Shown here: positions 1 to 6,861 of the stretch, piece by piece
Layout: each line of letters begins with the position of its first letter
Numbering within the stretch: position 1 is the stretch's first letter
DNA from: Coriobacteriales bacterium
Lineage (GTDB): Bacteria > Actinomycetota > Coriobacteriia > Coriobacteriales > UBA8131
Direction: 5' to 3'
DNA length: 10,511 nt
Assembly: GCA_031254905.1 (NCBI GenBank)
Contig: JAIRTN010000031.1
Location: 1-10,511 of the forward strand
Position numbers and translations under genes: made by a program
The notes under the pieces: generated by a model
The model's database searches: none
What the model saw: only the letters and a program-made list of their open reading frames with translations
Told to the model about the DNA's origin: nothing

Positions 1-12
1 GCTACCTGAGCG

Positions 13-2346
13 TCAGCCGCTGCCGCTGCCGCTACCTCCGCCACCGGTACCCCCGCCAGTGCCGCCTCCTCCGCCGGGGTTAGTTCCGCCACCGGTGCCA
101 CCTCCACCGGTGCCTCCACCAGTGCCACCGCCGCCGGTACCACCGCCACCGGTGCCGTCACCGGGGTTAGTCCCTCCGCCAGTACCGCCGCCGGGGTTAG
201 TCCCTCCGCCGGTGCCGCCGCCGGGATTTGTTCCTCCACCGGTGCCGCCGCCCCCTGCTGGCGGATTATTCTTCGCTTCCTCCTCCTCTTGCTTCTTCCT
301 TTCTTCTTCTTCCTCCTCCTCTTTCTTCTTCTTTTCGTCTTCTTCCTCTTTCTTCTCCGCGGCACTCATGAAGGTTGCCTTGGAGTTATAAGGGGGATTG
401 CTTGCCCATGGGAAGTCCTGTGCCTCGTAGCCGTCCAGTGCGTTTTGCATGAACTGCCTCCACACGGGGCAACAGTTGGCACCGCCAACATTGTTCGCGA
501 TATAGTGGGGTCTTTCTCGTGAGCCTATCCAGACGGCGGTCGAAAGCTGCGGCGTATAGCCGACGAACCAAGAATCCGTATACTCATCCGCAGTTCCCGT
601 CTTGCCGGCAGCAACCTGCCAACCGAGCCTTGCACTTGTAGCAGTCCCTCCGGTGACGACACCCTTGAGTACTTGGTTGGTGGCAAAGGCAACCTCGGGT
701 GTTAAGACCCGCACGCCCTCTGCGTTGCTTTCATGGTCATAGATGACCGTACCTTCATAATTAACAATCTTCGTAATGGAGGTTGGCTCATGGCGCACGC
801 CACCAGTCGCCAGCACACCGAAGGCAGAAGCCATCTCCATCGTATTGACCCCGTAGGCGCCCAGTACTATGGAGGGGCCGACTCCCTCCAAATCCGTTTT
901 CTCTGCGGGGGATGTCGCATACTGAGGGTCAACGCTCTTAATGCCCATGCGTATGGCGGTTTCTTGGATGGCGTCCGCTCCTACCTCACGCGCAACTCGG
1001 GCATAGGCAAGGTTTGAGGAGCTCCACGTTGCCTGAGCAAGAGACATTATTCCCATCTCCTGCCCTTGGTAGTTTTCTGGCTTCCATACCTGTCCGCCGC
1101 CGTAGTTAAGGGTAAGTGCCTTGCCGGATACCTCCGTGGATGGAGAATAGCCCTGCTCTATCGCGGTAACAAGCCCAAATACCTTGAAGGTCGAGCCTGC
1201 CTGATTCTTCATCTGCCAAGCGGTACTCCATTGGTCGGCATAGTAGTCCTTGCCAGCGCGCATCACCTTGATATAGCCGTTATTGGGGTCAACGCAGGTC
1301 AGGCCAACCTCGATGTCGGAGTCGTTGCTGGATTCTATAAGTTCTTGCTCCTTGGTCGCGCAAATCTCCTCGGCATAGGCCTGCATGGAAAGGTCGATGG
1401 TGGTGTAAATCGTCAGACCGCCGCCGAAGACCTTGCCGATTTTGCCTTCCCTCTGCATCCGCGACAGTTCCTCGCGCACATAAGAGGTAAAGTAGGGCTG
1501 CAGATAGATGCCGTCCATCGAGACATTACGGACGTTGAGATTGAGGTCGGATGCCTTGTACTCCTCCAACTCCTGCTCGGTAAGATGGCCGTTGACGTAC
1601 ATGCGGTCCAACACGATGTTGCGCCGTCTGCGCGCGTTGTCGGGATACTCGACGGGATTGTTGTACGTGGGGCTTTGGGGAATGCCGCACAGCAGCGCCG
1701 CCTCGGGAATGCTTAACTCAGAGGCATTTTTGGAGAAGTAGTGCTGTGCCGCGGCTTGGATTCCCAAGGCGCCGTCGCCGTAGTTGACGAAGTTGAGGTA
1801 CATCATCAACACGTCTTCTTTTGAGTATTTCTTCTCAAGTTCCATGGCAAGATAGGCCTCGCGTACCTTGCGTCTGAAGGTACTCTCGGTCGCCTCCTCC
1901 TGCAGTATCGTCTGGCGAACAAGCTGCTGCGTGATGGTCGAGGCACCCTGAAGGTCGCCTCCCATGAGGTCATTGACGGCAGCGCGGGCGATGCCGTAGT
2001 AGTCGATGCCGCGATGGCCCCAGAAGCGCTCATCCTCAACGTCAACCGTGGCGTTAAACACATGGGGCGACACTTGGTCGGCAGTTACCGGCTCGCGATT
2101 CTCGTCGTAGAATTCTCCCAGCAGCGTCACGCCGTCGGAGGCGTAGACCCTCGTCTTGCGCGCAAACTCAAAGCCGTCTAACTCATCGATGCTCGGTACG
2201 CCGACAAGCCACGTTTGGACAAGCGCGTAGGCGCCCGCGGTCGAAAAACCGACAAGTCCAACGAGTACGGCAACCACAAGGATGAATACGAACGGTATAA
2301 TATGGCGTTTAGGCTCTTGTTTGGCCCGTTTCTTGCGTGATGACAT
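13..2346 (-). CDS. Class A penicillin-binding protein (PBP1A-type), bifunctional glycosyltransferase/transpeptidase
   Basis: Polymerises lipid II into glycan strands and cross-links the stem peptides on the outer face of the membrane. The 777-residue product has a basic cytoplasmic N-terminus (1-15) and one membrane anchor (about 17-43). A GT51 glycosyltransferase domain follows, with the catalytic motif EDERFWGHRG (104-113, E104) and GASTITQQ (134-141). The transpeptidase has STFK (S385 nucleophile, K388), SSN (443-445) and KTGT (582-585), so all active-site motifs are intact. After about 660 comes a Glu/Lys-rich stretch (664-692) and then a Gly/Thr tail with four TNP units (about 697-777), presumably extracellular and disordered. 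The ATG has a GGGAGG Shine-Dalgarno (2353-2358) six bases upstream. The gene is divergent from the U32 gene, and its 3' flank and terminator lie outside the window. The family call is firm; the role of the tail is unknown. Confidence 0.96.
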   Translation of the reverse strand: MSSRKKRAKQEPKRHIIPFVFILVVAVLVGLVGFSTAGAYALVQTWLVGVPSIDELDGFEFARKTRVYASDGVTLLGEFYDENREPVTADQVSPHVFNATVDVEDERFWGHRGIDYYGIARAAVNDLMGGDLQGASTITQQLVRQTILQEEATESTFRRKVREAYLAMELEKKYSKEDVLMMYLNFVNYGDGALGIQAAAQHYFSKNASELSIPEAALLCGIPQSPTYNNPVEYPDNARRRRNIVLDRMYVNGHLTEQELEEYKASDLNLNVRNVSMDGIYLQPYFTSYVREELSRMQREGKIGKVFGGGLTIYTTIDLSMQAYAEEICATKEQELIESSNDSDIEVGLTCVDPNNGYIKVMRAGKDYYADQWSTAWQMKNQAGSTFKVFGLVTAIEQGYSPSTEVSGKALTLNYGGGQVWKPENYQGQEMGIMSLAQATWSSSNLAYARVAREVGADAIQETAIRMGIKSVDPQYATSPAEKTDLEGVGPSIVLGAYGVNTMEMASAFGVLATGGVRHEPTSITKIVNYEGTVIYDHESNAEGVRVLTPEVAFATNQVLKGVVTGGTATSARLGWQVAAGKTGTADEYTDSWFVGYTPQLSTAVWIGSRERPHYIANNVGGANCCPVWRQFMQNALDGYEAQDFPWASNPPYNSKATFMSAAEKKEEEDEKKKKEEEEEEERKKQEEEEAKNNPPAGGGGTGGGTNPGGGTGGGTNPGGGTGGGTNPGDGTGGGGTGGGGTGGGTGGGGTGGGTNPGGGGGTGGGTGGGGSGSGSG
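16..256 (-). repeat. 30-bp tandem repeats encoding the Gly/Thr/Asn-Pro tail of the PBP
   Basis: Three consecutive 30-base units at 161-190, 191-220 and 221-250 differ at only a few positions and encode GGGTGGGTNP-like decapeptides on the minus strand. A fourth, more diverged unit begins near 74. Between them the unit is shortened to GGGGT/GGGT steps. The near-identity of adjacent units suggests recent expansion by slippage or unequal recombination, so copy number may vary between strains. Confidence 0.85.
292..358. repeat. Polypyrimidine/polypurine tract encoding the Glu/Lys-rich segment
   Basis: The plus strand is pure C/T from 292 to 336 (45 bases) and again from 338 to 358, broken only by a G at 337. 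The minus (coding) strand is therefore polypurine and encodes mainly Glu, Lys and a few Asp/Arg/Gln codons of the PBP. The tract has rough mirror symmetry around a central CCTCCTCC. Such tracts can form triplex (H-DNA) structures, but here amino-acid composition is a sufficient explanation. Confidence 0.75.
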
Positions 2347-2459
2347 AATGAACCTCCCGTCAGGGTAAGTTTTAATAATGCCACAAACGCGCGAAATCTG
2401 CTCGCGAGGCCGCCCGATACGCCATGAATGTTAACGAACGATTACCGGAATGATTACCA
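2347..2459. promoter_or_regulatory. Divergent intergenic region between PBP and U32 genes
   Basis: This 113-base gap must hold the promoters of both flanking genes. On the PBP side the Shine-Dalgarno is clear (minus-strand GGGAGG, 2353-2358), and an AT-rich patch at 2370-2380 could be its -10 region, but I cannot assign a -35. On the U32 side there is only a weak GGAA (2447-2450). A short direct repeat, GATTACC at 2440-2446 and 2452-2458 (12-base period), flanks it and could be a protein site or chance. No hairpin or RNA gene is visible. Confidence 0.45.
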
Positions 2460-5270
2460 ATGAGCGCCTTTAGAACAAAATCATACGCGGCAAACGACGC
2501 CGGTTTGGACGGTGCCAACCCCGAGTTGGACACCGCAAACACCGCAAACACCGCAAAACCTCAACCCCCCGCCGCCCCTCGCAAGCCCGAACTCCTCGCG
2601 CCGGCAGGCGACCATGCCTCCTTTCTCGCGGCGCTGGCCGCCGGGGCCGATGCGGTTTACGTAGGCGTTCGCGACTTTAACGCGCGCAGAAACGCCGCCA
2701 ACTTCAGTTTCGAGACACTCGCCGAAGCCTGCGACCTCGCCCATATTGCGGGCAGACGCGTCTACCTCACACTCAACACGGCAATCCTGCCCGACGAGAT
2801 ATCCCGCGCCCTCGATGTTGCCCACCAAGCGTGGGACGCGGGCATCGACGCGCTCATCGTGCAGGACTTAGGGCTTCTCACCCGCCTCTCCCGCGAAATG
2901 CCCCAGTTCGAGTTGCATGCCTCCACGCAGATGAACCTGCATAACGCCGCCGGTGTGCGCGCCGCCGCTAAACTGGGCGCCTCGCGTGTCACGCTCGCGC
3001 GGGAACTCTCGCTCGAAGAACTCAGCACCCTCGCCCAAGAGGGCATCCCCCTTGAGGTCTTTGCCCACGGCGCGCTTTGCGTCTGCTACTCGGGGCAATG
3101 CCTTTTCTCCTCCCTCATAGGCCGCCGCTCCGCAAACCGCGGCCTCTGCGCCCAAGCCTGCCGCCTCCCCTACCACCTCATAGACACCTCGACCAACCGC
3201 GCCATACCCACGCCCGGCGAATACCTGCTCTCGCCCGGCGACTTGGCAACCATCAACATCCTGCCCGCCCTCGTTAAGACAGGAGTTGCCTCGCTGAAGA
3301 TAGAGGGGCGGATGAAGTCCGCGGTCTACGTCGCCGCTACAACCCAAGCCTACCGACGGGCGCTGGACGAACTTTTTGTCGGCGGACCGGGCGAGCAGGA
3401 GCCAAGCCGTCTTGACCCGCTCACCGAATCCTTTTCCCGCGGCTTCACCACCGCCTACCTCACGGGCGAACGCGGCAACAGTATGATGGGCTACACGCGG
3501 CCCAACAACCGCGGGGTAGCCGTGGGGCGCATCGGTGCCCTACGCGGCGGCGTGGTGGCCATCGAACTTTCGCGCCGGGTTTCCCGCGGCGACAGGCTCG
3601 AACTTTGGACCTCGCGCGGCCGCAGCGTCATAACGCTCGAAACCTTTTGGGCAACGGCGGACACGCGCGGCGACGAGCTTCGCGAAGCGCCCGAAAACAC
3701 CCGCATCTACCTGCGCATCAACGAGCCAGTCAGTCCGGGCGACCGCGTATTCCGCGTGCGTAGCGCCGAACTTTTCGACGACATGCAACCGCTGTTCGAC
3801 AACACGGCGTTTCAGGGGAACAACGGCATCGTCGCCCTCGACGCGCAGGTCATCGCGCGGTTAGGCAGGCGCTTTGAACTCAGCTTCCGACTGCACAAAG
3901 ACGCCTCGCGAGGCCGGCAAACCCTAAAGAATAATGGGGATGAGGACGGGCCGTTTGAGGGGCATGACGACCGTCCCGCTCCCTCTAAAACTCCCTATAC
4001 AACGGTCTTTGGCGACGTTGTTGAGGCGGCGCGAACAAAAGCGCTTAGTGCCGATGACATTCGCACCCATGTTGGGCGCGTGGGTGGGACGCCATTTTTC
4101 CTACTCGAGTGGGATATCCAACTCGATGACGGTGTTGGCATGGGATTTTCGCTACTGCATCGGCTTCGCAACGAGGCGCTTGAGGCGCTGAAGGCGGAGT
4201 TGCTGAAGGAGTGGCGCTCGCGGAGCATCGTGCCGCAGGAGAAGCCAGCGGCGCTTGCGCCCGCGCGGAAGGGCCGGCCGCTCGTCGCCGCCATCGTTCG
4301 CGACAGCGCGGGGGCCCGTGCCGCTGTCCAAGGCGGGGCCGAACGCATCTATATACATAGTCTGCGTTTTGAGCCGCGGGGGCAGGGAGAGGCTGGCGCG
4401 GAGGCGGCCGCGGCAGAAGCTGCAGGCGCGGAGGCAACAGGGGCACCAGACGGACAAGCCGCAGGCCTGCCCTCGCCGGGCAATCTTCCCGCCGGGCTGC
4501 CCGTCGCGCGGCTGCTCCCCGCCATCCTCCACAACCGCGAATGGCAACTTCTCGAGCGTGTCACCGCAGAGGGACAGACCGCGGCCACGGCCGCAAAAGC
4601 CACAGCTACAACTACAGCCACAACCGCAGAAGCCGCGCCCGCAAAACCCGCAAAAACCCCGCCCATAGAAACCGCCGTCATCAACAACCTCGGCGAAATG
4701 GAAGCCCTCAAAGACGCGCACTACACGATGGAAGCCGGCCCCTCGCTGGGAATCTGCAACGGCGAAACCCTCGACCTGTGCGCCCGCCTCGGCATGACGC
4801 AAGCTTGGCTAAGCCCCGAACTAAGCGGCCAAGACATCGCCCTTCTCGCGCCAAAAGCCACCCTGCCCCTCGCGCTCGTCGTCCTCGGCCAACAAGAACT
4901 CATGGTGACAGAACACTGTCTGCTCATGGCGCAAGGCCCCTGCGACCAGCGCTGCGCCACCTGCGTCCGCCGCCGCGCGCCGCGCCTGCTCAAAGACCGC
5001 AAAGGCTACCACATGCCGGTGCGCACCGACGAAAGCGGCCGCAGCCACCTGTTCAACGCTGTGCCGCTCGACCTCATCCCCCTGATGCCAGAACTGCTCA
5101 GCCTCGGCCTCTCCACGCTCGTCGTCGACGGCACCCTACTCACAACCAAAGAACTAAAAGCCGAGGTAGAACGCGCAATCCGGGCCCGCGACCTCGCCCT
5201 CAGAGGAGCGGGAAGCCTGCCCAAACGCGAGGGCTACACCTCAGGCCACTTCTTCCGCGGCCCCCTCTAA
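2460..5270 (+). CDS. Long-form U32 family protein (RlhA/YdcP-like), probable RNA-modification factor
   Basis: The U32 domain starts at KPELLAPAG (42-50) after an Ala/Asn/Thr-rich N-terminal extension. The family signature runs from EVF (199) to CLFSS (214-218). C207, C214, C230 and C234 give a C-x6-C-x15-C-x3-C arrangement, as expected for an iron-sulfur cluster in U32 proteins. SLKIEGRMKS (278-287) is also typical. About 505-585 resembles the second (DUF3656-type) domain of E. coli RlhA, which is needed for 23S rRNA C2501 hydroxylation. A third region (about 737-900) carries C820, C828, C832 and C835 and LLKDRKGYHMPV (843-854), as in long U32 homologues of Gram-positive bacteria. It is longer than RlhA (about 650 residues), partly through Ala/Thr-rich inserts near 640-680 and 704-736. 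The ATG has only a weak GGAA upstream; no in-frame ATG or GTG lies before the domain, so this start is the best available. Older annotations call such proteins peptidases or collagenases. The family is sure; the RNA substrate is inferred. Confidence 0.93.
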   Translation: MSAFRTKSYAANDAGLDGANPELDTANTANTAKPQPPAAPRKPELLAPAGDHASFLAALAAGADAVYVGVRDFNARRNAANFSFETLAEACDLAHIAGRRVYLTLNTAILPDEISRALDVAHQAWDAGIDALIVQDLGLLTRLSREMPQFELHASTQMNLHNAAGVRAAAKLGASRVTLARELSLEELSTLAQEGIPLEVFAHGALCVCYSGQCLFSSLIGRRSANRGLCAQACRLPYHLIDTSTNRAIPTPGEYLLSPGDLATINILPALVKTGVASLKIEGRMKSAVYVAATTQAYRRALDELFVGGPGEQEPSRLDPLTESFSRGFTTAYLTGERGNSMMGYTRPNNRGVAVGRIGALRGGVVAIELSRRVSRGDRLELWTSRGRSVITLETFWATADTRGDELREAPENTRIYLRINEPVSPGDRVFRVRSAELFDDMQPLFDNTAFQGNNGIVALDAQVIARLGRRFELSFRLHKDASRGRQTLKNNGDEDGPFEGHDDRPAPSKTPYTTVFGDVVEAARTKALSADDIRTHVGRVGGTPFFLLEWDIQLDDGVGMGFSLLHRLRNEALEALKAELLKEWRSRSIVPQEKPAALAPARKGRPLVAAIVRDSAGARAAVQGGAERIYIHSLRFEPRGQGEAGAEAAAAEAAGAEATGAPDGQAAGLPSPGNLPAGLPVARLLPAILHNREWQLLERVTAEGQTAATAAKATATTTATTAEAAPAKPAKTPPIETAVINNLGEMEALKDAHYTMEAGPSLGICNGETLDLCARLGMTQAWLSPELSGQDIALLAPKATLPLALVVLGQQELMVTEHCLLMAQGPCDQRCATCVRRRAPRLLKDRKGYHMPVRTDESGRSHLFNAVPLDLIPLMPELLSLGLSTLVVDGTLLTTKELKAEVERAIRARDLALRGAGSLPKREGYTSGHFFRGPL
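2531..2557 (+). repeat. Three tandem copies of a 9-bp unit (CACCGCAAA)
   Basis: Three perfect copies of CACCGCAAA sit at 2531-2539, 2540-2548 and 2549-2557, encoding a Thr-Ala-Asn repeat in the N-terminal extension of the U32 protein. The 9-base unit keeps the frame, so copy-number change would alter only extension length. Confidence 0.8.
4377..4667 (+). repeat. Ala/Thr/Pro-rich low-complexity inserts inside the U32 gene
   Basis: Residues 640-680 (Ala, Glu, Gly) and 704-736 (Ala, Thr, Lys, Pro) are low-complexity, separated by a normal-looking segment (VARLLPAILHNREWQLLE, 682-699). They join the second and third domains and are probably flexible linkers. Codons are GCA/GCC/ACA/ACC-rich, consistent with local slippage growth. 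Confidence 0.65.
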
Positions 5271-5390
5271 AAAGCGCTAATGGGGATAATAACGCCCCGC
5301 AACCCCCTCACCCCCGCCCCGCCCCTCGCCCCTCGCCCCGGCTGCCAACGCGGCGGCGCATGCGCCAGCAAGGCGAGGGTTTAGGGCTGC
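5271..5390. other. Convergent intergenic region with G-quadruplex-prone C-run array
   Basis: Between the 3' ends of the U32 gene and dgt, the plus strand carries seven runs of four or five C between 5295 and 5339, with spacers of 1 to 4 bases. The minus strand, which would be the 3' untranslated region of the dgt mRNA, is thus an array of seven G-tracts, far above the four needed for a G-quadruplex. A perfect 12-base palindrome, GGCGCATGCGCC, lies at 5355-5366. A small hairpin TTAGG-GCTG-CCTAA (5381-5394) overlaps the dgt stop codon. No hairpin followed by a T-run is present, so I cannot assign a classical intrinsic terminator for either gene. Confidence 0.6.
5355..5366. repeat. Perfect 12-bp palindrome
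   Basis: GGCGCATGCGCC reads the same on both strands. As RNA it could only form a 4-bp stem with a 4-base loop. It lies just beyond the dgt stop and might be a protein site or part of a weak termination structure; chance is possible in such GC-rich DNA. Confidence 0.4.
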
Positions 5391-6596
5391 CTAAGGCTTG
5401 AAATAGGGCACGTATTCGATGGCTGTCTCGCGGGGGAAGTACAGCGCGTGCAAATCGACGAAGTAGTCATCGGTCATGCTGGCGAGGTAGTCAACAACAA
5501 TCTGGTCCGGCGCCTCCTTGTGATAAGGCAGCGCGTCGCGGTACATCCCCCGCCTGCGCTCGATAAAGACGATATGGTGCCGAAACACATACGAACTCTC
5601 ATCCTCCGCAATCACGTCGGCGCGCAGACGCTCGTACAGGCGCGTAAACATCGCCTCCACAACCTCCTCGCTCGTACGATTGATTTGCTCGTTGTCGTAG
5701 ATGAGTTGGAAGTTCTCCTGCTTGATGCCGCGCAACGCCGAAAAGGCCTTCTTGCTGAACAGCAGATGGTTCTTCCCGTAGCTGTTCTCGATAAGGTCAA
5801 CCGTAAGGTTATTGATGATTTCCGCGTTGTGGGCACCCACCTCCGTAACACCGAAGGACGGAGCGCTACCCCGCCCCACCGCGCGCTCGGCGTCTTGGCG
5901 GTCCTTGCCCACGTAGGCAATCATGTCGCTGACGCGCACAACGCAACCTTCGAGGGTCGATGGCACAAGGCTGTCGAGCGGAAGCTCATGCGTGCAGCAC
6001 TGCTCGAACAGCGCGTCAAACTCCCCAAAGCCCCCAAGCGGCCGGGGATGGTACTCCTGCTGCTCAAACTCGCCGTTATGACACAGAACGCCGCTGAGGG
6101 TCTGAAGGCTGAGGTTGTGGCGAAAGATGCCGTCAAGCACCCGCACGCCGTGGACATTATGGTCAAAAAAACGGCCGGTATAGTGGTTATACAACGCGCT
6201 GAGGAAGCGCTCGCCCGTGTGCCCAAAGGGGGTATGCCCAATGTCGTGCCCAAGCGCGATGGCCTCGATGAGGTCGGTATTAAGGCCAAGCACGGCGCCG
6301 ATGCTGCGCGCAATGCGCGAAACAAGCTGCACATGAAGCGAGCGACGGGTCAAATCGTCATTTCGGTACAGCGAAAACACCTGAGTCTTGTCTGAAAGAC
6401 GGTTGTAATAGGGAGAATGGAGGACCTTCTCCGCATCCCTCACAAAGGCGGGCCGCCACAGGGTGGCCTTATCGTGCCCCACGTCGCGCCGCAGTGCCGC
6501 CGCATCATCCGTGCGCCAAGGATTGTGCCACGCCGGCTGGCTACGGTCGCGCTCGATGCGCTCAACAATGTCGGGGGCAAGTTTCCGATAGGCCAT
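5391..6596 (-). CDS. dgt: Deoxyguanosinetriphosphate triphosphohydrolase-like protein (HD domain)
   Basis: Hydrolyses dNTPs, classically dGTP, to the deoxynucleoside and triphosphate, acting on cytoplasmic dNTP pools. The 401-residue product has the metal-binding HD set: H88 (in RRSLHVQLVSRIARSI), H117-D118 within ALGHDIGHTPFGHTGE (114-129), and D224 in CVVRVSDMIAY. The family N-terminal motif is present as RDAEKVLHSPYYNRLSDKTQ (53-72), and near the C-terminus VVDYLASMTDDYFVD (367-381) matches the usual DYIAGMTD-type motif. Length and motif spacing fit the Dgt-like dNTPase family, and nothing is missing. The ATG has minus-strand GGGAAGG (6603-6609) six bases upstream. The gene is convergent with the U32 gene and divergent from the bactofilin operon, so it is probably monocistronic. 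The exact dNTP preference cannot be read from sequence; many Dgt-like enzymes act on several dNTPs after allosteric activation. Confidence 0.94.
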   Translation of the reverse strand: MAYRKLAPDIVERIERDRSQPAWHNPWRTDDAAALRRDVGHDKATLWRPAFVRDAEKVLHSPYYNRLSDKTQVFSLYRNDDLTRRSLHVQLVSRIARSIGAVLGLNTDLIEAIALGHDIGHTPFGHTGERFLSALYNHYTGRFFDHNVHGVRVLDGIFRHNLSLQTLSGVLCHNGEFEQQEYHPRPLGGFGEFDALFEQCCTHELPLDSLVPSTLEGCVVRVSDMIAYVGKDRQDAERAVGRGSAPSFGVTEVGAHNAEIINNLTVDLIENSYGKNHLLFSKKAFSALRGIKQENFQLIYDNEQINRTSEEVVEAMFTRLYERLRADVIAEDESSYVFRHHIVFIERRRGMYRDALPYHKEAPDQIVVDYLASMTDDYFVDLHALYFPRETAIEYVPYFKP

Positions 6597-6663
6597 GCCC
6601 TACCTTCCCTTCACCGAATCAAATACGAGGCGCGCAAGGCCGCATAAAAGAGCACAGAAAAGT

Positions 6664-6679
6664 ATGCGGATAAGCGCAT
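6664..6679. repeat. Inverted repeat ATGCG-N6-CGCAT upstream of dgt
   Basis: Five-base arms (6664-6668 and 6675-6679) around GATAAG, 68 to 83 bases upstream of the dgt start codon. The spacing suits a dimeric regulator or a small leader hairpin. Short arms make chance occurrence possible. Confidence 0.35.
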
Positions 6680-6745
6680 GGATATTCTAACTCTAACTCT
6701 CTCCCTCACTCATATCGGATTTACTTTCATTTTTTCGTCATTATG

Positions 6746-6781
6746 GCTGTCTGACAGCGCGAGAGTAGGATAGAATATACT
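6746..6781 (+). promoter_or_regulatory. Candidate promoter for the bactofilin operon with an operator-like palindrome over the -35
   Basis: CTGACA (6751-6756, five of six matches to TTGACA) and TATACT (6776-6781, five of six to TATAAT) are 19 bases apart, slightly long for a housekeeping sigma factor. TAGAAT (6771-6776) is an alternative -10 but only 14 bases away. GCTGTC-T-GACAGC (6746-6758) is a perfect inverted repeat covering the -35, which is where a repressor site would be expected. The implied transcript start near 6788 gives a leader of about 75 bases. Confidence 0.4.
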
Positions 6782-6807
6782 CATTGCGTGCGATGTTGAG
6801 AGTTGAT

Positions 6808-6827
6808 GCGGCATCGCGCGGCATTGC
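6808..6827 (+). repeat. 10-bp tandem repeat in the bactofilin leader
   Basis: GCGGCATCGC (6808-6817) is followed directly by GCGGCATTGC (6818-6827), one mismatch. It lies 35 to 54 bases upstream of the start codon, too far to be a ribosome binding site. The function is unknown. Confidence 0.4.
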
Positions 6828-6861
6828 ATGTGTTGGGAACATACGGGACTAGGATTGCCTT

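Larger units (their letters stand above)
6597..6861. promoter_or_regulatory. Divergent regulatory region between dgt and the bactofilin operon
   Basis: This 265-base gap is visibly more AT-rich than its neighbours, as expected for promoters firing both ways. It holds the dgt Shine-Dalgarno (6603-6609, minus), an inverted repeat ATGCG-N6-CGCAT (6664-6679), a CTAACT direct repeat near 6687-6699, a T-run (6730-6735), a promoter-like element with an overlapping palindrome (6746-6781), and a 10-base tandem repeat (6808-6827) in the presumed leader of the bactofilin mRNA. I see no convincing small gene or RNA; reading frames here are short and lack ribosome binding sites. Confidence 0.5.

Noticed and set aside
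59..391. Plus-strand Pro/Val-rich frame of 110 codons
   Set aside because: It is the opposite-strand reading of the Gly/Thr repeat tail of the PBP, whose intact catalytic motifs fix the minus strand as coding.
4152..4802. Minus-strand Cys/Gly-rich frame of 216 codons with CGFCGRG-like repeats
   Set aside because: It is the antisense reading of the Ala/Thr-rich inserts in the U32 gene.
2460..5270. True collagenase or protease function for the U32 protein
   Set aside because: Characterised relatives (RlhA, TrhP, UbiU/UbiV) act in hydroxylation with iron-sulfur clusters, and the same Cys pattern is present here; no protease active site is recognisable.
5381..5394. Intrinsic terminator at the small hairpin near the dgt stop
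   Set aside because: The stem is only five pairs and no T-run follows on either strand.
4541..5401. Plus-strand Arg/Pro-rich frame of 286 codons
   Set aside because: It is an alternative frame inside the U32 gene; Arg/Pro/His richness is typical of shadow frames in GC-rich genes.
5448..6395. Plus-strand frame of 315 codons opposite dgt
   Set aside because: It is antisense to a well-conserved dNTPase with all HD residues; no family features or ribosome binding site.
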